Shown: positions 20,792 through 34,603, counted from the stretch's first letter. The stretch is 60,000 nt of DNA from Symsagittifera roscoffensis (GCF_963678635.1 NC_087063.1:33666682-33726681); one strand, 5' to 3'. The notes: generated by a model not told the origin, from the sequence alone. Numbers and translations: made by a program.

Positions 20792-23730
20792 TTATATAAA
20801 CACTTTGCTCAGCTTAGAACCTTTTTGTTCCGACTGTGTGCTCGGGTGTACTTCAGTTTTACAGAAGTAATCTTCATATCCATATTCTGTAGTGGTGACT
20901 TCACATGAGAATAAACTACAACAGCTAAAAGACATCCTTAAAGAAAGATCCATGCAAATTAACAGATGTCTATTGAGCGCTTCAAAAATTCTTTGCTCTA
21001 CGCAACCATGCCTCGGTCTCCGATATGATGAACGGGATCCACGGATAAACATGATTGAAGATCTGAGAAGCTCAAATCCAATACGACTTCAAATCCACCA
21101 AATCACTTGATTATACGAAGTTATTTCGTTTTTCTCACTGATCATCGGAACAAGTCTTTTGTAAAACGTGGTAGCAAGTTTGCCCATGACTCCCGTGCAC
21201 GAAAGAACAAGAGGTGTGAATGAATTATGTTCAACTTCTCTGATACGTTGCTTCTAATATCTCTTTTTTTCCACTTTGTGCCTCCTATTCACACTTGGCA
21301 GAGTATCAGAATTTGATTTGGCGCAAGGAATGAATACTCTTACATCAAAGAATGCTTTCTAAAATCTGTCTCCCCAGACTCCATTCGCTGAAAAATCAAG
21401 CCCTCCTTCGTCGTCACTAATGCCGAAAGCTCGCCAGATAACCGCTCCAAATGTGGTTCGACTTCAACATTCGAGCAAACTTAAGTCAATATTTTTGCTT
21501 TTATGACTCATACTTCATTAAGCCGAATAGCTGGGAAGCAATGCAAGACAAGCAATGCTCAACCGAGAACGTTTTTCCACTAACACAAAGAGAAAGAACA
21601 TCTTTCAGCGGCCAATTATATCGCAAGCACAATGTATCCCTAAACGCTGCATTACTAAGGCAAAAACCATGTTCTTCTAACGGCAACGTTGTGAACCAGT
21701 TTGACGCGCCTCTTTGGAATGAAACTATGCGTAAACACTGCAAAAACCGCAGTGTGGACGTGTCTCAGCGATGTGAGATAAACTCTCTAACTCACTTATC
21801 CATCCATCCGACGTTTTGAAAACATGCTGTTCAATAAACTTATTGCTGCCAATTGGGCATCCCAAATATTTGTATCCCTCTGCTACAAATTTTATACCAC
21901 TTCCAGAGAAAACAAGCTATGCGAAATCCATGTGTTAACGTTTAACAATAAGCTGAGTCTTGCAAGCATTCGGGAGTTATCCATACTCCGGTCCGGATTC
22001 TTTCACTGCTTCCCACCATGTCTTCAGTTGTTCATGTTTCCCACCTGCAGCTGAGTCATCAGCATTCCAAAACTGCTTAACGTGGCCACGGAGTCCTTTA
22101 ATGAAAGGTAACATAGCTATACCATACATTGGCATACCTTCAGACCCGCCCTGAGTATTACCTTCTTGCAACAAAATCACTTCTCCGTATATAAACAAGT
22201 TTGAAGGCTTTCTGTGAAAATTGGTGGGAAACGTAGCCATAGTTGGGGACTCAACATACATCTTCAGCAAACAAGCTGTTTGTTGAGCTCATTGAAGGGA
22301 TTGCTAGCATCAACCAGCGGCACTCCTTCAGTTTTCAACTCATTAAAAACAGACGTAAGAGCTGAAGCAGCTGCTTTGCAAGACCCCGGTTAGCCAGCAC
22401 ATAGTTGATACGTACCAGCTGCACCGATTAGCTCAGAAGAAATGGTACGCAGTATGCTCTAGGAAATTATTCTGTGTGCAACTTCTCCAATGCCAATTGG
22501 TCTGACACCTGGATTTTTGTCCAAACCAGTGAGACGAGAAGCGGTTAATGCTTGCACTCCCTGAGGATCAGTTGTTACCGCAGTAGCTAGATTACGAGAC
22601 GTCATGGCCATTGCTTCACACAAAGAGTTAGATTTTTCACCAATTGGCGTGCTTAAGCGTCTCCAATGCAAAGCATCGGCGCCAGAAGGTATTGCTTGCT
22701 CCAAATATGTTCAGAGCACACCGGCGAACACAATCAGAGTCTAAACTATCAAAGATAAACGGATGGAAACCTGGGTTTGATAAATCTTGCGTCATTGATA
22801 AGTCTTGAGGCATCCATTTGTATCAACTTTTTTCTCTTCTGTCAAATATCTAATTTCAAAACCCCAGCTTTCTCCCCACTGAGCAATTGCATAGCACTTG
22901 CAATTTCACCTTTCATCGTGAACTTAGCGAATGAGCGATCAAATTTCTCTTCAGGAATTTTGTTGCTCTTTAAACGTAGTTTAATTTGAACAGCCGTACC
23001 TTCTTTTATAAGTTCCTTTAAATCACCACTATTCAAAAGTTCTTTTCCGCGTTTGAGATGTAGAATATACTCTTTGACTGTGCTCTTTCTCAAAGTCTTC
23101 TGAAAAATTAGTACTGGCATGAGCATTGCTGACTTAATAGCTATGAGTTTATTACTAGAATTCCTAGCAAAAGCAAAAAACTAGTCTGCCAATTCTTCAA
23201 CGAACCCTTTTTTTTCAGCACCCGATGGAACTTGAAACAAATTTGGTTTCCAATGCACAACTTTTTCATACACCTCATCGATGACTTCACACTTTTCTAC
23301 ACGATTATTTCCATGCCACTTACAATCAGCATGTGAAGTCAAGGGTTTGTAATCTGGTAACTTGCGACAAGGTGACATATCTGGAGCATCGGACAAAGAC
23401 AGTTTTACTATGTTTTGTGTATGGCCACTTTGAATTTAGCGATGCTCGATGCCAAGAAGCTCAGTGGAGTGGTTCTTTTGTTGTGGCTAATGTTGTGAAA
23501 AAACTGTTTTTATCAAATTTTGCATTGGTTGTGTCAAACCAGTCTGCTCTTGTTGAGAGTCGACATCATCGAGCTCTTCTGTAACATCAATCTCATCAGT
23601 GAAACGAAAGTAGGTAGAGGGACGTGCAAGTATTTTAATTTTACTCGTCACCCGACTGCAATTTCAACTACAGACCGAAGCTTGGGGTGGGTTTTTCCTT
23701 CTTCAGACAAATTTTGACTTTTGAACTAGC
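20792..23730 (-). pseudogene. Retroelement reverse-transcriptase polyprotein, broken and internally deleted
   Basis: Read on the - strand from right to left. An N-terminal module at 23181-23396 has KPNLFQVPSGAEKKGFVEEL. The segment at 22842-23126 has RSFAKFTMKGEIASAMQLLS. The fingers region at 22459-22704 has LHWRRLSTPIG and LDKNPGVRPIGIGEVAHRI. The palm at 21977-22270 has EGNTQGG and KQFWNADDSAAGG. Then come YLGCPIGS (about 21880) and ASNWFTTLPLEEHGF with FRDTLCLRYNWPL (21501-21743), and RGSRSS (20792-21052). These fit a retroelement RT family common in cnidarians, sponges and molluscs; the superfamily is not assigned. Multiple stops and frameshifts are present. The usual Tyr before ADD is Asn, and TQGDP has become TQGGS. 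Roughly 250 residues between the YLG block and the ASNW block are missing. It is dead. Confidence 0.85.
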
Positions 23731-24149
23731 CATTTTCGACGGATTTTTTAAATATCATTCAAAAGATATTGTTGTCTTAAGCTTAAATCTGAAAAAACTT
23801 TTTACCTGTGATTTTTTTTGTAAAGTTATGGGGGTCTAAAGATTGCCATTTTAGCGAATTAGGACAATTAACGCGCGACATATTTCCCGCTGTTAACGCG
23901 CAAGCGGAGATTTAATCAGTCTTAGAATCATTCCAAATTGGTTGAGAGAAGTTTTTTGCCATAATTCATTTGTTACTACGAGCAAAATCTATTTTTTTGT
24001 ACTTTATATGGCGTGTGGGGTGATGACTTTCATAGAAAACATGTAAATTTTTAGAAAAAAAAACTTGATTTTGTTTTATTACATTTAATATGCTAATGAT
24101 ATTTATGTTATTACTGCTCCATAAACCTTAAAAAGCAGCCGAAACAATC

Positions 24150-24172
24150 AGGGCTTCGCCCTGATACGAGCA
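24150..24172. repeat. Small hairpin CAGGGCTTCGCCCTG
   Basis: A perfect short palindrome with a TTCG-type loop, like the GCGAAGC hairpins spread over the right half of the window. Confidence 0.4.
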
Positions 24173-27100
24173 GTTTTGTTTGGAGGTTTATTTAACTAAA
24201 AATTATAAGTAACTTTATTCGGGTTCTTTTTGCGGATTCACACAAATTTCGTAATTTGTGAAGCCAAATTATCGAAGCGAAGAACACAGCACGTAATATT
24301 CATTGTTTAGTACTATTAATTTGCTAGCTTTTTAGACGTTTTCCAGGAAGGCCGAAATAGCATGTCTATTCGAGTAAACGTGAGAGTGGTCAGAAAGTTT
24401 TTTTGTCTTGAAACTATTTCCTTTTTTTCCAGCCCGATCTAGACTCAACAAGTAATTTGAGTCTAGTATAATTTGAAACTTTCACAAGAAAATTTTACAT
24501 TTTTGGACAATTTGCCTGGTTTATGGGTCTGCTAAAAGCTTTAAAAAAATTCGAACTGATGTTTAGATCTGATTGGCTATTTTCAGCCATCATTAAAAAT
24601 GCCAGCAAATATTTTATAAATGTTAACAACACTAATTTTGCTAGCAAGAATTTGGAAACTGTAAAGCCAAATTGTGTATAAAATATGCATTATAAAAACT
24701 TCGCAAAATATATTGATATGTAAAATTTAAAACACGTTCAGTTTAGTTTATTGCACTGTTGCACAAAACATAGCGTTTTTTGGGTTTATTTAATGAATGA
24801 AACGCATCAATGGTGCTGACTTATTAACAAATCGAATGTTAAAGCACAAGCTATTAAACAGCCAGCGCAGCTTGTTTAAAGAGTCCCACCAAAAATGCTT
24901 GATAGTTGCGACTTAGATTGACAAAAAGTGTTGAGAATCCCTATTAATGAATTTCAGTACAAAACTTTATAAGGATAAAATTTACTTTCGGAAAAAATGT
25001 CAAATACTTTGAAAATTTTTTAAAATCAATTTAATAACATAGCACAAACTGTTGGAAAAGAGTCAAGGCACATAAGTAAACAGAAAAGAAATACGGATTT
25101 ATTCTTTTTGAAAAACTCAACCTTCTAATTCCAAAGAAAAATAGATGACCTTAAGGCTCTTTTAATCTACAGAACAGTTTATGTTTGACACTTTTTTTGA
25201 AACAGAGGCAAAACGGAGCTTTGCACCACTTGCGATACAACACAAAAATAAAAATTAGAATAAGAAATAGAAAAAATGAAAAGCGTTGAAAAACAAGAAC
25301 GAAGGTTTTCGTAACTGACTAAAAAAACTCTTGGGGACTTTTGGATGTAGCTGTTTTGATTAATTCCTTATAGTGATGTGAGATGAAATAGGTATTTTTC
25401 AAAAATGTACTTCACCAAATGAAGGGTGAAAAATTATGAGAAATACATACACAAAAAACTTTGCCAACAAAAATTAAAGAAACACCGCTTCTACAGGAAA
25501 AATTCTCTCAAGCAGTTCATTCAATTGAACCTGCATCTCAGAATTGACACACTAGTTCATAAGACATGTCAAAAATCTCCTAAAGTCTCTTCAAAAACTT
25601 GACTTTCGTAAATCAATAACTTTTCTCTGCAAAAAGAAGGTCGTTGCCGCGTTAGCAGAGAAAATTTCCAAAACTAATTTTCTCGATTGACCAGTTAACC
25701 TAAAAATTGACACTGTAGTTTTCAAGAAAAGTCAAATTTTTTCCAAAAAATCAAGCAAGTCATTTAAAAATATATATTAAAAACATATACACCCGGCAAG
25801 TACGCCGACGAAAGTTGGGACGAAATCCATGAGGCCGAAAAAAAAACCATTCATTCCAGAAAAAGTAACAAACATTGCACCCAGTGTTAAATTTGAATTT
25901 TAATGACATCTAGCTTGTCAGATGGATAGCAGCAGTTGATTCAACTGACTTTGTTAAGCTAGTTGTTAACCCGAAAAAATCTTGGTTTCGGTTTGATAAC
26001 GATTGCTAAACGCAAGTGTAATAAAATTAACCAATTTTGAGAAAAGTGGATCTATAGATAAAATTTTCATTTCGCTTGGAAAATCGGTAATGAATTCCAT
26101 TTTCGAAACTAGAAGTTGATCACGTTTTTTGTGACCATTACAACTTCGCTGTTCGATAGTGGAGTTTTCCTTCCCTTTAACGAAGCTGAGCTGAAATAGA
26201 AATCAAAAGTCAAACCGCGAAAAAGCAAATTTGAAATTTGAGCCCGAACAAATTTAGGGCTTTTCCTAAAGGAAAGAAAACAAAAAAATTATCGCAGCCT
26301 TTATAAACCTAAGGTATGCACATCGACTCTTGATAACGTTTGGCGTTTGAAAAACAACCTATACAGGCTAACACGAGTAATATAAAAACAATTGCCACAA
26401 ATCAGTAAAATCTAAACTCAAAGCTGTTTTTTTTTCAAAGAATCAATGCATCAAAACCCAATCAAACCGTACCGTAAAATAATTCACTATATTCTAAACA
26501 ATGCCAATGACTAGTTGGATTATTATATTACTTCTAAAAAACTGTATATTATTTAAAAAATTGATCTTGCTATATCGCCATAATTCGCAAAAAATCATTC
26601 AGCCAGAAGTTTCAAAGAAAAATTTTTTAAACTTTTAATTTTTAAAACTTTTTAAATGTTTCCCAAAATTTTCAGTTTTAAAAAACTAGGTTATTAGAAT
26701 ATTAATATTCCGTGGAAAATCGAAAAGTTAAAATGCACCTGAATCAAAATTCAACGTGTTTATTAGCTTTTTTTTTCTTAGCGTAGTGAGAAGTTTGTTA
26801 AGTTTTTCTGATAGCCGAATAATTTCTTTTTCTTGAAAATACAATTTGACGCAAGTGGATTAATAGGATATTATTCCGCTAGAAATCTGAAAACTTAAGC
26901 AACTCGAAAGTAAACTCAATCTTTGTTGTGTCATTTTTTTGTTATTGTAGAGAGCAATTTGACTTCCATTTGCAATTTGATGCCAAATCAGAACCGAAAA
27001 ATCATATTTTGATTGGAATATTTTGCCACAGAGGCGAAGTTGCACTTCGCATACCTAAGCAAAAAAATGACCGATAACACTACTGAGAAAACTGAATGAG

Positions 27101-27296
27101 TAAAACTTTGAGTCTACAAAGTTTTTCAAGTGGCGCACGCCAAGTATGAGTCTACATAAATGCTAAGTGACGCGAGCCAATTATGACGCATTAGCCGTCA
27201 ATTTGAAAAAAAAAAGAAATTTACCAACTAACATGTCTCAATTCATAAAGCGGACGCATTTTGACTGCTATACGAAAAAGTTCATTAAAAACATCC

Positions 27297-27372
27297 GACC
27301 CTGCCCAGGTTCGAACCCTCTTAATTTGTTGCGGGTCTTCTTCCCTACCTCTACGCTCTCTACGCTACAGAT
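27297..27372 (-). repeat. tRNA-like sequence 1 in unit A
   Basis: On the - strand an A box-like TAGCGTAGAGGTAGG is followed by the B box-like GGGTTCGAACC at usual spacing. The acceptor ends (GGATCTG and CAGGGTC) nearly pair. The T stem does not fold well, so it is a tRNA-derived repeat or pseudogene rather than a working tRNA. Unit A has an 8-bp duplication here that is absent from unit B (30897-30966). Confidence 0.5.
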
Positions 27373-27773
27373 CCATACATGAAGCTGAAGTGCTATTTGT
27401 AAAATAATATTATGTGTTAATATACTTAGCATTGGCTGTACTTAATAACTGATTATTGATTAAAATGAACACTAATATTTGATCCTTATGCTATGCTTGT
27501 GTAATGAAACCAATAGAAAATACGACTTAAATTTAAAAAAGTGCTATTTTTTTGAGTTTATTAAAATCGAACATGTTTTTAGAAACTTACGCGCTGTATA
27601 TTGTTTTTTTTCAGTTTAGGACCTAGGAAACTGAATTGAGCCGTCCTAAAAAATCCTATCAACTTTGATATTATGAAAAGTTTTCTATGACAGATTCCTC
27701 CAGTTTAACTATTCTCCAGGTAATAAAATATACGCATAGTGAGTCATTGAGCAATATTTGATTGGTAAATTTA

Positions 27774-27856
27774 TGACCTCACGAGGATTCGAACCTTTAC
27801 TTTTTGTTGAAATGTTTGACGCAGAAGAAAAATCGTTACCACGAAGCAGTTAACCT
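27774..27856 (-). repeat. tRNA-like sequence 2 in unit A
   Basis: The - strand has a B box GGTTCGAATCC and an upstream A-box-like TTAACTGCTTCGTGGTAAC. The spacing is right for a tRNA-derived promoter but the arms are degenerate. Confidence 0.45.
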
Positions 27857-30800
27857 CTGCATTGTATTTTATTCAGTACGTAAAAAATGAGTTTATCTAA
27901 AAATTTAATTATAGATTGATTGCGACATATGCGGTCGAATACGTCTATGTGCTGACTTATGTCTCTTCGAGTAAACGTGAGATTGGTCAGAAAGTTTTTT
28001 TTTGTCTTGAAACTATTTCTTTTTTTTCCAGCCCGATCTAGACTCAACAAGTAGTTTGAGTCTAGTGTAATTTGAATCCTTCACAAGAACATTTTACATT
28101 TTTGGACAATTTGCCTGATTTATGGGTCTGCTAAAAGCTTTTGAAAAAAAAATTTCGAACTGATGTTTTGATCTGATTGGCTATTTTCAGCCATCATTAA
28201 AAATGCCAGCAAATATTTCATAAATGTTAACAACACTAATTTTGTTAGCAAGAATTTGGAAACTATAAAGCCAAATTGTGTATAAAATATGCCTTATAAA
28301 AACTTCGCAAAATATATTGATATGTAAACTTTAAAACACGTTCAGTTTAGTTTATTGCACTGGTGCACAAAACATACAGCGTTTTTTGGGTTTATTTAAT
28401 GAATGAAACGCATCAATGGTGCTGACTAATTAACAAATCGAATGTTAAAGCACAAGCTATTAAACAGCCAGCGCAGCTTGTTCAAAGAGTGCCACCAAAA
28501 ATGCTTGATAGTTGCGACTTAGATTGACAAAAAGTGTTGAGAATTCCTATTAATGAATTTCAGTACAAAATTTCATAAGGATAAAATTTTACTTTCGGAA
28601 AAAATGTCAAATAGTTAGAAAATTTTTGTAAATCAATTTAATAACATAGCACAAATTGTTGGAAAAGAGTCAAGGCACACAAGTAAACAGAAAAGAAATA
28701 CGGATTTATTCTTTTTGAAAAACTCAACCTTCTAATTCCAAAGAAGAATTGATGACCTTAAGGCTCTTTTAATCTACAGAACAGTTTATGTTTGACACTT
28801 TCTTTGAAACAGAGGCAAAACGGAGCTTTGCACCACTTGCGATACAACACAAAAATAAAAATTAGAATAAGAAATAGAAAAAATGAAAAGCGTTGAAAAA
28901 CAAGAATGAAGGTTTTCGTAACTGACTAAAAAAACTCTTGGGGACTTTTGGATGTAGCTGTTTTGATTAATTCTTTATAGTGATGTGAGATGAAATAGGT
29001 ATTTTTCAAAAATGTACTTCACCAAATGAAGGGTGAAAAATTATGAGAAATACATACACAAAAAACTTTGCTAACAAAAATTAAAGAAACACCGCTTCTA
29101 CAGGAAAAATTCTCTCAAGCAGTTCATTCAATTGAACCTGCATCTCAGAATTGACACACTAGTTCATAAGACATGTCAAAAATCTCCTAAAATCTCTTCA
29201 AAAACTTGACTTTCGTAAATCAATAACTTTTCTCTGCAAAAAGAAGGTCGTTGCCGCGTTAGCAGAGAAAATTTCCAAAACTAATTTTCTCGATTGACCA
29301 GTTAACCTAAAAATTGACACTGTAGTTTTCGAGAAAAGTCAAACTTTTTCCGAAAAAGCAAGCAAGTCATTTAAAAATATATATTAAAAATATATACATC
29401 CGGCAAGTACGCCGACGAAAGTTGGGACAAAATCCATGAAGCCGAAAAAAAACCATTCATTTCAGAAAAAGTAACAAACATTTCACCCAGTGTTAAACTT
29501 GAATTTTCATGACATCTAGCTTGTCAGCAGGATAGCAGCAATTGATTCACCTGATTTTGTTAAGCTAGTTAATAACCCGAAAAAATCTTGGTTTCGATTT
29601 GATAACGATTGCTAATCGCAAGAGTAATAAAATTAACCAATTTTGAGAAAAGTGGATCTATAGATAAAATTTTCATTTCGCTTGGAAAATTGGTAATGAA
29701 TTCCATTTTCGAAACTAGAAATTGATCACGTTTTTCGTGACTATTACATCTTCGCTGTTCGATAGTGGAGTTTTCTTTCCCTTTAACGAAAGAAAAAGCT
29801 GAGCTGAAATAGAAATCAGAAGTGAAACCGCGAAAAAGCAAATTTGAGCCCGAACAAATTTAGGGCTTTTCCTAAAAGAAAACAAAAAAATTATCGCAGT
29901 CTTTATAAACCTGAGGTATGCACATCGATTCTTAATAACGTTTGGCGTTTGAAAAATAACCTATACAGGCTAACACGAGTAATATAAAAACAATTGCCAC
30001 AAACCAGTAAAATCTAAACTCAAAGCTGTTTTTTTTTCAAAGAATCAATGCATCAAAACCCAATCAAACCGTACCGTAAAATAATTCACTATATTCTAAA
30101 CAATGCCAATGACTAGTTGGATTATTATATTACTTCTAAAAAACTGTATATTATTTAAAAAATTGATCTTGCTATATCGCCATAATTCGCCAAAAATCAT
30201 TCAGCCAGAAGTTTCAAAGAAAAATTTTTTAAACTTTTAATTTTTGAACTAACTTTTTAAATGTTTCCCAAAATTTTCAGTTTTAAAAAACTAGGTTATT
30301 AGGATATTAATATTCCGTGGAAAATCGAAAAGTTAAAATGCACCTGAATCAAAATTCAACGTGTTTATTAGCTTTTTTTTCTTAGCGTAGTGAGAAGTTT
30401 GTTCAGTTTTTCTGATAGCCGAATAATTTTTTTTTCTTGAAAATACAATTTGACGCAAGTGGATTAATAGGATAGTATTCCGCTAGAAATCTGAAAACTT
30501 CAGCAACTCGAAAGTAAACTCAATCTTTGTTGTGTCATTTTTTTGTTATTGTAGAGAGCAATTTGACTTCCATTTGCAATTTGATGCCAAATCAGAACCG
30601 AAAAATTAAATTTTGATTGGAATATTTTGCCACAGAGGCGAAGTTGCACTTCGCATACCTAAGCAAAAATATGACCGATAACACTACTGAGAAAACTGAA
30701 TGCGTAAAACTTTGAGTCTACAAAGTTTTTCAAGTGGCGCACGCCAAGTATGAGTCTACATAAATGCTAAGTGACGCGAGCCAATTATGACGCATTAGCC

Positions 30801-30896
30801 GTCAATTTGAAAAAAAAAATTTACCAACTAATATGTCTCAATTCATAAAGCGGACGCATTTTGACTGCTATACGAAAAAGTTCATTAAAAACATCC

Positions 30897-30966
30897 GACC
30901 CTGCCCAGGTTCGAACCCTCTTAATTTGTTGCGGGTCTTCTTCCCTACCTCTACGCTACAGATCCA
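30897..30966 (-). repeat. tRNA-like sequence 1 in unit B
   Basis: The counterpart of 27297-27372 without its 8-bp duplication, giving tRNA-like length and arms. Confidence 0.5.
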
Positions 30967-31364
30967 TACATGAAGCTGAAGTGCTATTTGTAAAATAATA
31001 TTATGTGTTAATATACTTAGCATTGGCTGTACTTAATAACTGGTTATTGATTAAAATGAACACTAATATTTGATCCTTATGCTATGCTTGTGTAATGACA
31101 CTAATAGAAAATACGACTTAAATTTAAAAAAGTGCTATTTTTTTGAGTTTATTAAAATCGAACATGTTTTTAGAAACTTACGCGCTGTATATTGTTTTTT
31201 TTCAGTTTAGGACCTAGGAAACTGAATTGAGCCGTCCTAAAAAATCCTATCAACTTTGATATTATGAAAAGTTTTCTATGACAGATTCCTCCAGTTTAAC
31301 TATTCTCCAGGTAATAAAATATACGCATAGTGAGTCATTGAGCAATATTTGATTGGTAAATTTA

Positions 31365-31447
31365 TGACCTCACGAGGATTCGAACCTTTACTTTTTGTTG
31401 AAATATTTGACGCAGAAGAAAAATCGTTACCACGAAGCAGTTAACCT
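31365..31447 (-). repeat. tRNA-like sequence 2 in unit B
   Basis: The counterpart of 27774-27856 with one visible substitution; same A and B box arrangement on the - strand. Confidence 0.45.
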
Positions 31448-31539
31448 CTGCATTGTATTTTATTCAGTACGTAAAAAATGAGTTTATCTAAAAATTTAAT
31501 TATAGATTGATTGCGACATATGCGGTCGAATAGATGCTA

Positions 31540-34500
31540 AGCGACACTAAAATTCACTAACATAATATTATTATTTCTATTTCATTTACAAATTCGATCA
31601 ATGCAACTTAAATACATCTCAATCCAAATCAAACTACGCTGTATCTACTGCGTGATTAGCATACATGTTCCCCTTGTGTGCTTTCAATCAAAATTACAGA
31701 ACATAAAAACCCTCCCTTAGGCCAAAAATCACGCTAGTTGGAAAATAAGGCAAGCAAATATTAGGAGATTGGACAAACTATAATTTCTGATGATTCAGGT
31801 TATCGGAAAAAATACCCTGATACTGTTTGAAAACCCAGAAACAAGTAAGCCTTTCACATTTGACAGATTTAAATATAAATTTTTCAATTTTGAACAGTTT
31901 AGCACTATTTATGTATACGCAGACGCATGTGCACGACAGCTATAAACTGGATACACTAATGAATTGCAATAATGGGTACACGGTAAATTCTTGCAGTTTC
32001 AATATTCACAAAACAAATCTTTTCAGTGAAAAACCCTTTGCTCTTATCTTTAACTAATTTGTATCTCCAAAATCTGAGCTAATTATGCTCGAGACACGTA
32101 TAAAAACATTCACCACAATTAAAGTACTGAAAAAAGTACCATAGAGTACAAAAAGCCACAAAAAAGTTGTAATGGCTGGGTATTAACCGAAAAGATCGCA
32201 ATTAACTCTTGACCTGGCCAGCATAGGAGTTACAACGCCACTGGTCCATCTGATTTCTAAGAAGTCTACTGAGAGATAACTGGGTATTGCGTTTGATAGA
32301 TTGTTCAGTAGCAAGTTACTGGGTGGTGTCATACAGGAATACTTCATGCCATTCTCTTCATACTGTTAGGATCATTTTGGTGGTGAGTCACTCTGGCACC
32401 ATCACCAAGCTGTCTGCTGGGGCTGTGAAGGTCGATGGCTAGGAGACCTAAAACACCAGCACTTAACAGATTCGAAAACAGTTAAGAACTCAAAACTAAA
32501 ACACTAATACCAAAAGAGCAGTAGAACCAAAACCAACTAAAAATCTCTCAGCTCAAAGACTAGACACATTGCCTAAATAATGAGAAGTTAAACAATGAGT
32601 CCTCCATCATCTCAAAAAATAATTTTGTCAACTTTTTTTTAGCCCAAAGCACAACATTGCACACTTACAAACTTATGCATTAACTTTCAAATAGTTAGCA
32701 TGCCCAAATCTTTTGTATATTAGGAATGCTAACTGGTACACAAAAATTGTTGTTAAGTTTCCTTTAAAAAGCTACTGATTGTTCCGATCACTCGAAGGTT
32801 GGAAAGGAAATTAAGATTCGAGTCAATTTTCTTCCAGCTAATTTTGACTACCTCAAGGAAAGCTCGTAGGGGGTAAATTGGTATCATATTAAAGCCCTTT
32901 TGGCCGAGATTTGGATTCTAAAATGAAAGTTTTACACAAAGGCGAAGCAGAGCTTCGCACAACTTGCGATTAAAAAATGTGTCAAAAAATAGGAAAAATA
33001 GGAAATGTGTCAGATAGGAAAAATATCAGTTTGACTCCAACTGACGTTTAATACCTGCCTGCTAAGCAGAAGACACGCGATTAAACTATTGCTGAAAAAA
33101 CTAATTCAGACATTTTATCAGATAAGACGCAAGCACCGAACCAAATAAGACTGAACAAACAACACAAATCACCTAAAAAACTCAAAAAAATCTAAAAACA
33201 TCAAATCAATTCAAAATCTTTTATTCTTCTAGTTCAAACAAAAAATTGCTATAAAACAATTGAATAAAAAAAAAGCAACAAAGAAAAAGACGCTGGCTTA
33301 GAGCAAACAAAACAATGAAATTGAACTACTATTGATATAAAAAATCAGAAATGCGCGTCATTGAACGATTTTTTTTTTAAAAAAAGATTGAGTCCGATAA
33401 CTTATCAATATTAACTGGATGTGAAAAAAATAAATAGAAAGTGAAAAAAAAATAGAAAGAACATGACAACAAAAAACGCCAAAAGGAATTAAAAAAGTTA
33501 TTTCAATACTGTTTTAATGCATTGAAACTACGTAAAAATAAGAAATAATACAAGTGTATCAGAAAAATTAGCAGACACAACTGGATTTGACAGTATAACA
33601 ACAGAATCGTCTAGCGATTTTGAACAAAATTACCGAAACTTTTGAGTTGTACAATTCTGATTTGATAGGACTTCAGGCTTGCCTGGTCTTTATTTTCTAA
33701 ATGAAACGGCTAAACGGAAAAAATAATAGGTTCGAAACAAAGAGAAAAAAAATTCAAAAATCAAATATTGAAAAACTCAAAGAAAAACTGAACAAAAATG
33801 TGCAAAAAATAATGAGCTATTTTATCTGCACTAAAAAGAATGCTATAAGTACAATCCATTGTACAAACAAAAACAACAAATCTTTGAACCAACTTTGTTA
33901 CTTGAAATGAGAAAAAAATTTTAAGTCAAAAAAATTCTGAAAAGTATTCCAAAAATGAATCACTCCCATATAATACCAAAGAAAGTTATTCGAAAAAAAA
34001 ACATTAGGAATATAAACTGACAGAATTGAAGACGACCGATATCAAAGCCGAAAATGTACCAAAAAATTTGGAATCAGCGTGGTAACAGTTACAAGGTTAA
34101 TTAATTTAAGTTACTATGAAGCAAGTTGAAACACGTGTAACATTTTTACGTGCGTGACCAAATTTATTTACGGGAAAAAAGTCTAGTACCCGATTGCAAT
34201 ACCCTTACTTATCGCAAGGGTAAAAAAAATTCTAAGGGTGAGAAAAAATGGTCTGATAATTATCGACTTTCAGACTAAATTAGACCAAATTTGTTGAAAA
34301 GCTGACCTCATCGATTTAATTTTACTACAAATTGATCATTATTTTTGGTATTATTTTGTCTCATTTGTTTCTCATTTTTACATATTCTTGCTAGATTGAA
34401 CAAAATTGCTCTTTATCACCAAAACTATCACCAATCGCATGCGCTAGTAGGCTGTTTTTAGTACTTTACAATATTCCAGACGACATTACAGACCATCGCC

Positions 34501-34580
34501 GAAGTTTTGTGGGAAACTCGAAACGTCGTAAACTAATGGAAAAATGTCGCGCTGTAAATCGTCGGCATTTGCAGCAGCTG
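31540..34580. other. Intergenic, repeat fragments, no gene recognised
   Basis: It includes a less AT-rich block at about 32160-32460 whose - strand reads LLLNNLSNAIPSYLSVDFLE in one frame; it may be a fragment of an old element, but I cannot name it. A hairpin-repeat piece occurs at 32938 and a tail-type repeat (CTAGTACCCGATTGCAATAC) at 34182. The Lys-rich open frame at 33701-33910 is low-complexity. Confidence 0.45.
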
Positions 34581-34593
34581 CTGAAGATAAAAT

Positions 34594-34603
34594 TTTATTT
34601 ATT
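34594..34603 (-). terminator. PICALM: Candidate poly(A) signals for PICALM
   Basis: Overlapping AATAAA hexamers on the - strand lie about 180 bp past the apparent stop codon at 34783. Confidence 0.4.

Larger units (their letters stand above)
24362..27941. repeat. 3.6-kb tandem repeat unit, copy A
   Basis: It is collinear with 27959-31532 over its whole length, with only scattered substitutions and small indels (about 97-98% identity by eye). The copies are separated by 17 bp. The unit has no transposase or retroelement protein. It contains hairpin-repeat pieces at 25203 and 27028, a block with TTCGATAGTGGAG (about 26150) and two tRNA-like sequences. This suggests a recent segmental duplication or a tandemly inserted non-autonomous element. 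Confidence 0.95.
27959..31532. repeat. 3.6-kb tandem repeat unit, copy B
   Basis: The second copy, offset by about 3,597 bp at its start and about 3,590 bp at its end. Both units end GCGGTCGAATA. Differences are small: an indel near 30811 beside an A-run, loss of an 8-bp duplication near 30955, and single substitutions. The open frames at 27850 and 29569 are not shared as proteins. Confidence 0.95.

Noticed and set aside
24362-31532. Long direct repeats considered as a CRISPR or LTR pair
   Set aside because: The units are 3.6 kb, adjacent, with a 17-bp spacer and no internal retroviral or Cas coding; a tandem duplication explains them.
33701-33910. Lys/Asn-rich 69-codon ORF
   Set aside because: Low-complexity composition typical of A-rich DNA, with no promoter or splice evidence.
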